Source: Seramator thermalis (GTDB lineage: Bacteria; Bacteroidota; Bacteroidia; Bacteroidales; Dysgonomonadaceae). From it: DNA of 64,000 bases. Made by a program: the position numbers and the translations under genes. Under the pieces are notes generated by a model, which saw only the letters and a list, made by a program, of their open reading frames with translations, did not search any database and was not told where the DNA came from. The stretch is from NCBI RefSeq assembly GCF_004138125.1, contig NZ_RXHS01000001.1, forward strand, positions 62,001 to 126,000, written 5' to 3'. This document shows positions 46,297 through 55,458 of the stretch, one piece after another; position 1 is the stretch's first letter; each line of letters starts with the position of its first letter.

Positions 46297-48993
46297 TTAA
46301 TCATCAAAAAGTTTCATTTGACCGGTAATCTCATCCAATATATCCGATGGGGATGCTTCGTTGTTTTCGTCTTCTTCTATTTCCACATTAGTGGATGTTT
46401 CTTCTGTAGGCGTCGGCTCGGGGAAACGGGTTGGCTCAAGTTCTTCGACTTTTTCGACTCGGAAATTCGAGATTCGTTTGCCTTTGGCTTTATAGCTTTT
46501 TACGCCGATAAATTCTTCGGCATCTATTTCCAATGGTTCTCGAAAATAGTCGTTTCCTCCAAAAGTAGCTAAAATGCGAGGATAAACCGTATCGGTAAGC
46601 AAAAAAAGTTTCGATTCGGGATTCTCTCCTATGAAATTGAGCGTTTTTTCCGTTGGTTCGAAAGTGAAACGTTTCAGATAAGCAAATCCTTGGTCGGCAT
46701 CATAAAGAGCTGCTGTCCAGATTTTATGCTCGTCAAATTTTTCAATCCTCAACAAATTCGAAGGGAAATGATTGCTCAAGTCGAAAGTGCAAACCGAATA
46801 ATCCCCATTTTTGGTAACAACCAAGATCTTGTCGTCGCCCTGAAACTCGCCAAGATAGATGCCACTGCCATCATAATTGAGCCGCAACACATCGGGATCG
46901 AACCATACCTTACGCCCACCAAGTGTCGAAATGCCTTTTTGCTTAAGCTGTATGCGGTGTACTTCGGCTTTGGTGAGCAGATTGCCGATAGCTTGTCGAT
47001 TTTTTATTTCAACTTCACTGAAATCTTTTTCGAATTGCAGAATTCGCATGCGCGGCTTCGGCTTCAGATACACACGTATCGTTTCGGCTTCGCCGTTAGG
47101 GTTTGCACTGAAATAGGCAATGCGTGAACCCGGTGTTCCTCGGGTAACGTCGTATTCCTTATCACGCGTAACGCCCGTTACCGAAAAACGTTTGATGTAG
47201 TGAGGAGACGTTTTGCCGTCGCGATACACAACATTGTAGATTGTGCGCGTATCGTTTTTCTTAAAAACATTTGCATAAAGTATTCCTTTTCCCACGAACA
47301 TTTTTTCGCTCACTTTCACCACTTTATATTTTCCGTCTTTGAAGAAAATAATGATATCGTCGATATCCGAACAGTTACATACAAATTCGTCCTTCTTCAG
47401 ACCGGTGCCGATAAACCCCTCTTCGCGGTTGATATAAAGTTTTTCGTTGGCTTCGGCAACTTTCACGGCTTCGATGTTTTCGAAATTCCGTATTTCGGTT
47501 TTTCGGGGAAAATTCTTCCCGTATTTGTCTTTCAACGACAGATACCAAGCGATGGTGTAATCGACCAGATTGTTGAGATTATGATCAATTTCTTCAATCT
47601 CCTCTCGCAATCGCGCAATTTGCTCATCGGCTTTGTCGGAATTGAATTTGAGAATGCGCCCCATTTTTATCTCCATCAATCGCAAAATATCGTCTCGAAC
47701 GATCGTTCTTATAAATTGAGGCTTAAACGGTTCCAATCGCTTATCGATATGAGCAACGGCAACGTCGATATTTTGGGCATTTTCAAATTCCTTGTCTTTA
47801 TAGATACGTTCTTCGATGAAGATTTTTTCGAGAGAAGCGAAAAGCAACGCTTCCTCTTTCTCCGATTTATCGATTTCCAGCTCCTTTTGCAACAAATCTT
47901 TCGTACGATCGACCGATCGACGTAAAACGTCGCTCACCGTAAGGAAATGAGGCTTATCCTGATCGATAACGCAGCAATTGGGCGAAATACTGATTTCGCA
48001 ATCGGTGAAGGCATAAAGGGCGTCGATGGTCTTGTCGGACGAAACGCCGGGAGCCAGTTGAACCTGAATCTCCACATTTTGTGCGGTAATATCGTCCACC
48101 TTTTTTATTTTGATTTTGCCCTTATCGTTGGCTTTCAGGATAGAGTCAACCACACTCGAAGTAGTTCTCCCGAAAGGAATATCTCTAATGACAAGCGTTT
48201 TATTATCGAGTTTGCCGATTGTAGCGCGTACCTTGACCGAACCGCCACGCTCGCCATCGTTATATTTTTCGACGTCGATTTGTCCACCGGTTTGAAAATC
48301 GGGATAAAGTTTAAATTCTTTTCCTTCAAGATAAGCTACCGATGCATCGCACAATTCGTTAAAGTTATGCGGCAAAATTTTCGACGATAATCCAACGGCA
48401 ATTCCTTCGGCACCCTGCGCAAGCAAAAGTGGAAATTTCACCGGCAAGGTTATTGGTTCTTTGTTTCGACCGTCATACGAAGGTTTCCACTCGGTAGTTT
48501 TAGAATTGAAAGCAACTTCAAGAGCAAATTTCGACAGCCGGGCTTCGATATATCGGGGTGCAGCGGCGCCATCGCCGGTAAGCACATTGCCCCAGTTTCC
48601 CTGACAATCGATCAACAATTCTTTTTGACCGAGCTGCACCAATGCATCGCCTATGGAAGCATCTCCGTGCGGATGATATTGCATGGTGGTTCCGATAATG
48701 TTGGCCACCTTGTTGTAGCGACCGTCATCCATGCGTTTCATCGCATGAAGAATGCGTCGTTGCACAGGTTTCAATCCGTCATCGATATGGGGAACGGCAC
48801 GTTCCAAAATAACATATGAAGCATAATCGAGAAACCAGTCCTGATACATCTTGGGCAAGCTCATCGGAGCGTCGTTGCCCAATTTGACAGGTGCATTTGA
48901 ATGCGCCGATGAATCGAGTCCTTTCTGTTCGTCACCGTTATTCGCCTCATCCTTTTCGTTTAATTCATCGTCCAATATTTCCTCAGAAGACAT
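46297..48993 (-). CDS. parC: DNA topoisomerase IV / gyrase subunit A
   Basis: An 898-residue type IIA topoisomerase A subunit. Seen are PVQRRILHAMKRMDDG, QYHPHGDASIGDALVQ, the catalytic Tyr in GDGAAAPRYIEARLSKF, and a C-terminal pinwheel domain (about 560-850). The usual gyrase GQRGAAG box is not evident, which favours topo IV, as does the Bacteroidota-type sequence. The C-terminal tail is acidic. I use ATG 48993 (MSSEEILDDE). parE, the partner, is not in the window. Confidence 0.9.
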   Translation of the reverse strand: MSSEEILDDELNEKDEANNGDEQKGLDSSAHSNAPVKLGNDAPMSLPKMYQDWFLDYASYVILERAVPHIDDGLKPVQRRILHAMKRMDDGRYNKVANIIGTTMQYHPHGDASIGDALVQLGQKELLIDCQGNWGNVLTGDGAAAPRYIEARLSKFALEVAFNSKTTEWKPSYDGRNKEPITLPVKFPLLLAQGAEGIAVGLSSKILPHNFNELCDASVAYLEGKEFKLYPDFQTGGQIDVEKYNDGERGGSVKVRATIGKLDNKTLVIRDIPFGRTTSSVVDSILKANDKGKIKIKKVDDITAQNVEIQVQLAPGVSSDKTIDALYAFTDCEISISPNCCVIDQDKPHFLTVSDVLRRSVDRTKDLLQKELEIDKSEKEEALLFASLEKIFIEERIYKDKEFENAQNIDVAVAHIDKRLEPFKPQFIRTIVRDDILRLMEIKMGRILKFNSDKADEQIARLREEIEEIDHNLNNLVDYTIAWYLSLKDKYGKNFPRKTEIRNFENIEAVKVAEANEKLYINREEGFIGTGLKKDEFVCNCSDIDDIIIFFKDGKYKVVKVSEKMFVGKGILYANVFKKNDTRTIYNVVYRDGKTSPHYIKRFSVTGVTRDKEYDVTRGTPGSRIAYFSANPNGEAETIRVYLKPKPRMRILQFEKDFSEVEIKNRQAIGNLLTKAEVHRIQLKQKGISTLGGRKVWFDPDVLRLNYDGSGIYLGEFQGDDKILVVTKNGDYSVCTFDLSNHFPSNLLRIEKFDEHKIWTAALYDADQGFAYLKRFTFEPTEKTLNFIGENPESKLFLLTDTVYPRILATFGGNDYFREPLEIDAEEFIGVKSYKAKGKRISNFRVEKVEELEPTRFPEPTPTEETSTNVEIEEDENNEASPSDILDEITGQMKLFDD

Positions 48994-49822
48994 ATGTTTT
49001 AGGTAAAGTAATTTTTCTTGTATTTTTCTAATTCCAAAAAACAATCAAAGGTACGGATTTTCGGATAAAATGCAAAAAAGAGACGAAAGTGGTCAATCGA
49101 GTTTAGCATGAAATAAATTTCAACTCTTCCCTCCATTGATTTCATCAGTTTTTAATTTTTTTTGAATTACCGGCAAAAATATGTATTATCGTGCCTATAT
49201 CGGCATCTCTAAAAAGAAAATGTTCATTGCCGGTTACTGAAATCTATTAGATCCGGAGTCGAGGTGGTAGAAGACAGTAACTTACTGTTTTATTAGTTTT
49301 AAATTTGAAAGATTCTCTTTTGGGGGAGTTTGTGTAAGGTTAACAAGAGCGAAGTACGACGCAAATACGACGATGGTATGACTCAAACAATGGATGAAGT
49401 TTGAAGTGGAAAAATTGGAATTACAAGTTGCGAATTACAAATTGCAATTCTGTTTGTCACTTTTTGCCGGTGCAGATATTCATCTATGCCATTACGCAAC
49501 TCGTTCAAGTTTAGCGTCAGCGTAATTTGGACGCAAAACAACAGGCAGTTTGGAAACTGCAGTTATTACCGGCACAAGTTTTGAAAGTTGCGCTATTAAG
49601 AAAGAAAAGAAATGAAGAAGTCGGAAATGAAGAAATATCATAACCCCCGCACTGTCCCTGGTGGTTGTAATGATTTAATTGATAATTGACAATTAAGTGG
49701 AAAGTGAAAGTCGAATGTAATACTTTATGAACTTTATAACTATATGAACTTTCGACTAAATATCCGGTTCACCAGCCTCAAACTTCCAATCACCGGTATA
49801 AGGAGGAGAAACACAAAAAAGA
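48994..49822. other. Gene-free interval with decayed repeats
   Basis: About 830 bp with no convincing gene. It holds a tandem repeat (GAATTACAAGTTGC/GAATTACAAATTGC at 49418-49445), a GCAGTTT-GG-AAACTGC hairpin (49545-49560), ACAGTAACTTACTGT near 49275, and ACCGGCAA/TTGCCGGT near 49168 and 49236. Mixed composition suggests degenerate mobile or repeat DNA. Confidence 0.5.
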
Positions 49823-49887
49823 GTGCGCCATCCGGAATTCGTGAGTCAAACTCAATTTCGATTACTCACGGTATTTCACATAGAACC
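49823..49887 (-). repeat. Dispersed repeat, copy B (inverted relative to copy A)
   Basis: On the minus strand it reads GGTTCTATGTGAAATACCG and so on, like 33282-33355. The internal hairpin is TGAGT-TTG-ACTCA, with the terminal pair T-A where copy A has G-C. The repeat stands about 100 bp upstream of the phosphodiesterase gene. Confidence 0.75.
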
Positions 49888-49949
49888 GAACTTGCGAAAC
49901 TTGAAAACCTTAATTTTTATGGGTCTGTGTATATGTATAAACTTTTATG

Positions 49950-49957
49950 TACATTTG
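49950..49957 (+). promoter_or_regulatory. Putative -7 box of the phosphodiesterase operon
   Basis: TACATTTG matches TAnnTTTG, 30 bp before the ATG at 49988, supporting that start and the three-gene unit that follows. Confidence 0.5.
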
Positions 49958-49987
49958 CTTCCAAAATTTGATTATATAGCATTAGTT

Positions 49988-50779
49988 ATGAACTCACAAA
50001 AAAAATTTTATCGAATTATAAACGCCACTTTGATCAGTTTGTGCATATGTTTTTCAATGCATGCCCAACCAAAAGTGATTGCTCATCGTGGCTACTGGAA
50101 GACGGAAGGCTCGGCTCAAAATTCGATAAAATCTTTATTAAAAGCCGATTCCATTGGCGTGTATGGTTCGGAAGTAGATATATGGCTTTCGGCAGACGGC
50201 ATTCCCGTGGTGAATCATGATGCGACAGTGGTGCTGAATGGCAAAAAGTTGACGGTGGAAGAAACTACGACAGATACCCTAAAACAGGTGAAACTGGCAA
50301 ACGGTGAATCATTACCCACGTTCGAAGCTTATCTTGACGCTTTCGCTACATGTCAAAATACAAAACTCATTGTGGAATTTAAAACGCATAAAGAAAAAGC
50401 GCACGAAGATGAATTGGCTGCCAAAGTGATTCAAATGGTTCGCAACCGACATTTGCAAAGCAAAGTCGAATATATTTCCTTCAGAAAAAACTTTGTAGAA
50501 CAAGTGCGTAAGCTTGATCCCGAAGCCAAGATATATTATTTGAACGGAGATCTCACTCCCGCGGAACTATCAACGATGGGAGCCGCGGGATTAGACTATC
50601 ATTACAATGTGCTCTATCAGCATCCGGAATGGGTGAAACAGGCTCACGAAAAGGGTTTGAAAGTGAATGTGTGGACCGTAAATTCACCCAAAGATATACA
50701 AAAAGTAATCGATTTGGGCGTGGATTTCATCACGACCGACGAACCGGAAACCGTAAAACAAAAAATTGCAGAATTATGA
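49988..50779 (+). CDS. Secreted glycerophosphodiester phosphodiesterase family protein
   Basis: A 263-residue GDPD-type barrel with a signal peptide (about 1-25). VIAHRGYWKTEGSAQNS replaces the usual HRG...PENT, so the conserved metal-binding Glu is Gln here; GSEVDIWLSADGIPVVNHD keeps the second acidic pair. VNVWTVNSPKDIQKVIDLGV is the C-terminal signature. It may cleave glycerophosphodiesters. The ATGA overlap with the HD gene implies coupling. The longer upstream frame would read through dispersed repeat B and is not used. Confidence 0.88.
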   Translation: MNSQKKFYRIINATLISLCICFSMHAQPKVIAHRGYWKTEGSAQNSIKSLLKADSIGVYGSEVDIWLSADGIPVVNHDATVVLNGKKLTVEETTTDTLKQVKLANGESLPTFEAYLDAFATCQNTKLIVEFKTHKEKAHEDELAAKVIQMVRNRHLQSKVEYISFRKNFVEQVRKLDPEAKIYYLNGDLTPAELSTMGAAGLDYHYNVLYQHPEWVKQAHEKGLKVNVWTVNSPKDIQKVIDLGVDFITTDEPETVKQKIAEL

Positions 50780-51216
50780 ATTTGAAAGAACAACTCAATC
50801 ATGCCATCGAAATAGCCATTTCAGCTCACGAAGGACAACTCGATACAAACAACGGCCGCCCCTATATCGAACATCCATTCCGCGTGATGAATGCCGGGCA
50901 GACTTTGCAGGAAAAAATTGTCGGCGTATTGCACGACGTCATCGAAGACACTTCCTGGACTCTTGAACAGCTGCGTGCCGAAGGCTTTTCGGAAGAAATT
51001 GTGGAAGGAATTGACGCCATGAGCCGTCGCGATAACGAATCGTATGACGAATATTTATTACGCGTCGAAAAAAATGACATCGCTACTCGTGTAAAAATCA
51101 ACGATTTGTCCGACAATATGGATATTCGTCGTTGGAACGAGGTTCCCTATCACGAACTGGCTCGTTTGCAAAAATATCTGAAAGCCTACAAACAATTGAC
51201 CGAAAGGGAAAAATAA
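50776..51216 (+). CDS. HD-domain hydrolase, SpoT-like
   Basis: A 146-residue HD protein: ISAHEGQLDTNNGRPYIEHP, then VLHDVIEDTSWTLEQL with the HD pair and Asp in KINDLSDNM. These are the motifs of the (p)ppGpp hydrolase family (Mesh1/SpoT N-terminal type) without synthetase or ACT domains. It may be a small alarmone hydrolase or another nucleotide phosphohydrolase. Overlaps the phosphodiesterase gene by 4 bp. Confidence 0.82.
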   Translation: MNLKEQLNHAIEIAISAHEGQLDTNNGRPYIEHPFRVMNAGQTLQEKIVGVLHDVIEDTSWTLEQLRAEGFSEEIVEGIDAMSRRDNESYDEYLLRVEKNDIATRVKINDLSDNMDIRRWNEVPYHELARLQKYLKAYKQLTEREK

Positions 51217-51245
51217 ATCAAAATCCATTTCCTTTTCAGGTCAAA

Positions 51246-52373
51246 ATGGCAGGCATCTACATCCATATTCCCTTTTGCAAAACGCGCTGCATATATTGCG
51301 ATTTCTACACCATTACGAATGAAGCCCGCATGGACGATTTCGTAAAAGCAGTTTGCGCCGAAGCACGACTGAGAAGAGAAGAAATTGGCGAATCCGTTCA
51401 CACCGTTTATTTCGGCGGAGGTACGCCTTCGCGGCTGAATGCAAGGCATTTCGAACAAATTTTCGAAACACTTTTTCGCGAATATTCAATCGATCCTGAG
51501 GCCGAAATCACGTTGGAAGCCAATCCGGATGATTTAACGAACGATTATATCGAAATGCTTCACGATTTTCCGTTCAATCGATTGAGCATGGGGGTGCAAA
51601 GTTTCGACGAAAGCGAACTAAAATTTCTGGGCAGAAGACATTCGGCAAGACAAGCGATCGACACCGTTGCTGCCTGCCAAAAAAACGGATTCGATAATAT
51701 CAGCATCGATTTGATGTACGGACTTCCATCCCAAACTATCGAAATTTGGGAGAAAAATCTTCAACAAGCCATAACGCTCGATATACAGCACATTTCGGCT
51801 TACCATCTTATTTACGAGGAGCACACCCGCCTCGAAGCACTTCGACGTAACGGGAAAGTACATGCTGTTGACGAAGAATTGAGCAACCAAATGTTTTCGC
51901 TACTCATCGAACACCTCACCGAAAACGGATTTGTACACTACGAGATTTCAAATTTTGCAAAGGACGGCCTTTACTCTCGTCACAATACCTCCTATTGGAG
52001 CGATGAAAAATATCTCGGATTAGGGCCTGCCGCCCATTCATTCGACGGACAAAATCGATCATGGAACGTGGCTTCGCTCACACGATATATCGAAGGAATA
52101 AATAATGGCACTCTACCCTCAGAGATCGAACATCTCGATATTTATACCCAATATAACGAATTTGTTCTCACCCGATTGCGCACCATATGGGGCGCGGATA
52201 TCCAACAGTTGAAATCGAAGTTTGGCGAAGAATTATACAATTACTGTCTTACGAATGCCCGGAAATATCTCGAAAATCAGCTGTTGAAAATCGAAAACGG
52301 GAACTTAAAGCTCACACGCAAAGGTATTTTCATTTCTGACGGAATCATGAGCGATTTGATGTGGGTGAAATGA
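51246..52373 (+). CDS. hemW: HemW-like radical SAM protein (coproporphyrinogen oxidase-related)
   Basis: A 375-residue radical SAM protein with the cluster motif CKTRCIYCDFY at the N-terminus, YFGGGTPSRL and GVQSFDESELKFLGRRH. HemW proteins bind heme and act as heme chaperones rather than true HemN oxidases; the shorter length and C-terminal HemN_C-like part fit this. I use ATG 51246 (MAGIYIHIPF), 29 bp after the HD gene; a longer frame overlaps the HD gene. Ends 23 bp from convergent pncB. Confidence 0.9.
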   Translation: MAGIYIHIPFCKTRCIYCDFYTITNEARMDDFVKAVCAEARLRREEIGESVHTVYFGGGTPSRLNARHFEQIFETLFREYSIDPEAEITLEANPDDLTNDYIEMLHDFPFNRLSMGVQSFDESELKFLGRRHSARQAIDTVAACQKNGFDNISIDLMYGLPSQTIEIWEKNLQQAITLDIQHISAYHLIYEEHTRLEALRRNGKVHAVDEELSNQMFSLLIEHLTENGFVHYEISNFAKDGLYSRHNTSYWSDEKYLGLGPAAHSFDGQNRSWNVASLTRYIEGINNGTLPSEIEHLDIYTQYNEFVLTRLRTIWGADIQQLKSKFGEELYNYCLTNARKYLENQLLKIENGNLKLTRKGIFISDGIMSDLMWVK

Positions 52374-52396
52374 AATACAATTCATCGCAACCATTG

Positions 52397-53572
52397 TCAA
52401 ATCAATCCCAGAGTTTGCTGTGCCAAAAGAATTTCCTTTTCGCTGCCGGTGTGTTTTCCATCAACATCCGACAATTTGATACACTCCTGCCATGGTTCTT
52501 TGGCGGTCATTTTGCAGCGAAAAAGTTTCATCACAATATTCATCCCCTTGATATCGTTTCCAACATCATTAGTCAGATTTGTGCCAATGCCAAAAGTTGC
52601 ACCTATCCGATCGCCACAATAGTTTTTGATTTCGATTGCCTTGTCAACGTTCAGACTGTCCGAAAAAACGATATATTTCAGTTTTGGATTTACTTTCAAC
52701 TCCTCGTATCGCTTGATCACTTTATCGGTAAACAAAAAAGGGTCGCCGCTGTCCTGACGAAGACTCGTGAAAAGAGCAGCATGCTTTTTACTGAAATTTC
52801 GTAAGAACACGTCCGTAGTGTACGTATCCGTCAGTACCGTTCCCAAATCGCCATCGTAAACGTTGATCCAATCTTCCATCGACATATAATTGGCCATCTT
52901 ATATCCGTATAGCGACCCGTGAAACTGCACCCATTCATGGGGATGCGTTCCCGAAATATTCACATTATGTTTGAAAGCCAGATACACGTTGCTCGTCCCA
53001 AAAAAACTGTTTCCGGCATTCTGCTTGAGCAATTTCGTAACACGGTCTTCCACATCAAAGCTGAAACGACGTCTCATTCCGAAAAGTGAAAAAACGATGC
53101 CGTTTTCTTTCATTTTGTGTGCTTTTTCGATAGCGGCTTGTTCCATGTAACGCAAATCCGGAATCTGACCCGTTGTGCGGAAATAAAGCTCCGATACGGT
53201 AGCCAAAATCGGAGTTTCCCAAAGTGTAACGCGATAGAGTAATCCAGAAGCGTTGATATGAAGCTTATGATTTTCCATCCTAACCGTCACTTCCGAAGGA
53301 TCGAAGCGATATCCTTTCAGAAAATCGATATAGGTGGGTGGAAGATAAGGCATTTTGGTTCGCACAAACTTTTCTTCATCCGCTGTCAGATAAAGTTTGC
53401 TCATTTCTTCCAATTCGTTGCGTAATAACTGATCGAAACCGTCCGGATAATCGCCGTTGCTGCGATCGATAAACTCAAATTCGCCATAAGCACGCGGGAA
53501 AAGTTTGGAATAAGCATAGCTTGTAGTAAATTTGTAGAGATCGGTGTCGAGAATGCTTCTAATTATTCCCAT
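52397..53572 (-). CDS. pncB: Nicotinate phosphoribosyltransferase
   Basis: The 391-residue enzyme makes nicotinate mononucleotide from nicotinate and PRPP, using ATP. Seen are DLYKFTTSYAYSKLFPRAYG, GTSNVYLAFKHNVNISGTHP, the phospho-acceptor region HEWVQFHGSLYGY and SLRQDSGDPFLFTDKVIKRY. Full length for the PncB type. Gene is convergent with hemW; upstream is the trmO remnant. Confidence 0.94.
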   Translation of the reverse strand: MGIIRSILDTDLYKFTTSYAYSKLFPRAYGEFEFIDRSNGDYPDGFDQLLRNELEEMSKLYLTADEEKFVRTKMPYLPPTYIDFLKGYRFDPSEVTVRMENHKLHINASGLLYRVTLWETPILATVSELYFRTTGQIPDLRYMEQAAIEKAHKMKENGIVFSLFGMRRRFSFDVEDRVTKLLKQNAGNSFFGTSNVYLAFKHNVNISGTHPHEWVQFHGSLYGYKMANYMSMEDWINVYDGDLGTVLTDTYTTDVFLRNFSKKHAALFTSLRQDSGDPFLFTDKVIKRYEELKVNPKLKYIVFSDSLNVDKAIEIKNYCGDRIGATFGIGTNLTNDVGNDIKGMNIVMKLFRCKMTAKEPWQECIKLSDVDGKHTGSEKEILLAQQTLGLI

Positions 53573-53617
53573 TTTTTGTTGTATTTTATCGATATCAATT
53601 TTGATTGTATTAACGTT

Positions 53618-53926
53618 TCAATAAAAATATGGTTCGACTATTTTGCTTTTAAGGGCATAATGTCCACCACGAATATTTCCGCCCAAACGAAAAGAACGAA
53701 CTGTTGGCGACCAACCTTCACAAACAGTTTCCGAAAATCCCCAAATAAGCCACAAATGAGAGTAATTTCTCAACCCTCTCAGAGACTCGCGAATTCGATA
53801 TTCAGGTTCGAAAACGATTGTTCCTTCAAGCGATTCCACCATTCCACTCTGATGCGGTATTCCGAATTTGCCCGGAAAATCAGTGCGAACGTGAACAATC
53901 GATTTAATTTCGAAAATACTTTTCAT
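53618..53926 (-). pseudogene. trmO: Truncated TrmO (TsaA-like tRNA m6t6A methyltransferase)
   Basis: The first ~90 residues are clearly TrmO: KFGIPHQSGMVESLEGTIVF, RGLRNYSHLWLIWGFSE and PTVRSFRLGGNIR. The family then continues with a conserved VFATRSPFRPNPIGLS block and about 130 more residues. Here the sequence diverges after GGN-IR-GG and stops at 53618, with pncB starting 45 bp later. The protein would lack most of the SAM and substrate site, so it is very probably inactive. TrmO methylates the t6A made by TsaD, which is intact in this window. Confidence 0.8.
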
Positions 53927-53989
53927 TACATCGTCATTCCCCAATTAACAATAACTCTACATCTGAATGATTATAAATGCTTCAAGTCA

Positions 53990-55444
53990 TCAAACTCTTC
54001 TATTTTTGTCCAAACGTAAAAAAATAAACAAGAGAATCGTAAAGCCCCAAAGTGACGAACCTCCATAACTGAAAAAAGGCAACGGAATGCCAATGACCGG
54101 CAATATGCCAACCACCATACCGATATTCACCATTACATGAAAAATAAAGATTGACGCTACACAATATCCATACACCCGACCGAAAACAGAAGTCTGCCTT
54201 TCGGCAAGATAGATAAGCCGAAGAATGAATATGAGATAGAGCAACAAAATAATAGATGATCCGACAAATCCCATTTCCTCGCCTATCGTACAAAAGATAA
54301 AATCGGTATCTTGTTCGGGCACATATTTCAATTTTGTTTGAGTTCCATTAAGAAAACCTTTACCCCACAGGCCGCCTGAGCCAATAGCTATTTTCGATTG
54401 TTCAACATGATAACCTGCGCCATGTAGATCGCGTTCCATACCGAGGGTAACTTTGATACGCATCTGTTGATGTGGTTTAAGCACATCATTGAACATGTAT
54501 TCGGCAGATTCGAGAAAAGCAAAAGATCCCGCCATAAAAATCAGAATAAGGAGATAAGTTCTTTTTCGAAACCGAAGAGCCAAATATAATACATAAAGAA
54601 AAACACCACACAAAGCTATAAGGGCAACAAGACCATAATCAATTTCTATTCCGAAAAGGCCGGCGATTAGCGCAATCAGAAAAACGACAAAAGGAATTCC
54701 AAGCATGAAAGAAAGAACTTCTTTTCGTTTCATATAACTCCATACCATGCCGGCAGAGAAAAGAATAATTAGCAAAATCGAAATAAATTCACCTCGAGAA
54801 AGGGATCCCAGAGGAATGTCGGAAAACTTTATACCCAATACGAAATACAAAACCAGAGCAACACCAATCAAAAAAACTGCTCCAGGCATTCCCTCTCGAA
54901 AAAGTACCAGTAGTAAACTCAAATAAACCAAAGCAGTTCCGGTTTCACTTTGTGCAATTACCAATGCTGTGGGCAATAGTATGATGGCAAGCACGAGTAG
55001 CAAATTTTTTCTCTCTAAAAGTCGAAAGCCATAAGTATTGAAGACTCGGGCAAGAGCAAGAGCAATGACAAACTTCATAAACTCGGCCGGCTGCAATCTC
55101 ACCGGTCCCAATACCAGCCATGATCGAGATCCTTTGATTTCGGGAGCTATAGCCAGTGTTATGATTAACAATACAATACCAAAAGCATAAAAAACAAACG
55201 CATAAGTCTCAAAAAAACCGGTATCGCTTTTCATGAGAGCGAAAGCCAACACAAGCGATGTACCTATCCAAATCAGCTGCATTCCTGCTCTTCCCGAAAG
55301 ATCGAATAGGCTTTTTGCATTTTCCAAATCGTAACTGGCCGCATAAACACTCAACCAACCCAGAAACAAAAAAACAAGGTACAAACCGGCCGTAAACCGG
55401 TCGATTCTGCCCCTATCTGTTGTCCCGTTGGATACGTTGTACAT
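53990..55444 (-). CDS. rodA: Rod-shape SEDS glycosyltransferase RodA
   Basis: A 484-residue SEDS protein that polymerises lipid II with its partner PBP2. The N-terminal helices, the catalytic-loop LKYVPEQDTDFIFCTIGEEM and the C-terminal IPLPFFSYGGSSL are present. It is longer than E. coli RodA (370): an extra hydrophobic stretch lies around residues 205-320, as in other Bacteroidota. It is 14 bp downstream of mrdA in the same direction. Confidence 0.95.
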   Translation of the reverse strand: MYNVSNGTTDRGRIDRFTAGLYLVFLFLGWLSVYAASYDLENAKSLFDLSGRAGMQLIWIGTSLVLAFALMKSDTGFFETYAFVFYAFGIVLLIITLAIAPEIKGSRSWLVLGPVRLQPAEFMKFVIALALARVFNTYGFRLLERKNLLLVLAIILLPTALVIAQSETGTALVYLSLLLVLFREGMPGAVFLIGVALVLYFVLGIKFSDIPLGSLSRGEFISILLIILFSAGMVWSYMKRKEVLSFMLGIPFVVFLIALIAGLFGIEIDYGLVALIALCGVFLYVLYLALRFRKRTYLLILIFMAGSFAFLESAEYMFNDVLKPHQQMRIKVTLGMERDLHGAGYHVEQSKIAIGSGGLWGKGFLNGTQTKLKYVPEQDTDFIFCTIGEEMGFVGSSIILLLYLIFILRLIYLAERQTSVFGRVYGYCVASIFIFHVMVNIGMVVGILPVIGIPLPFFSYGGSSLWGFTILLFIFLRLDKNRRV

Positions 55445-55458
55445 CTCTTTTATCTCAA

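Noticed and set aside
47200-47925. 241-codon plus-strand frame opposite the topoisomerase gene
   Set aside because: Antisense shadow with Phe/Ile-rich nonsense composition.
49823-49887. Group II intron 5' end suggested by GTGCGCC
   Set aside because: No domain V-like hairpin, no maturase and the unit is only ~70 bp; the repeat explanation is simpler.
53576-54019. 147-codon plus-strand frame over the trmO remnant
   Set aside because: Opposite strand of trmO and rodA ends; not conserved.
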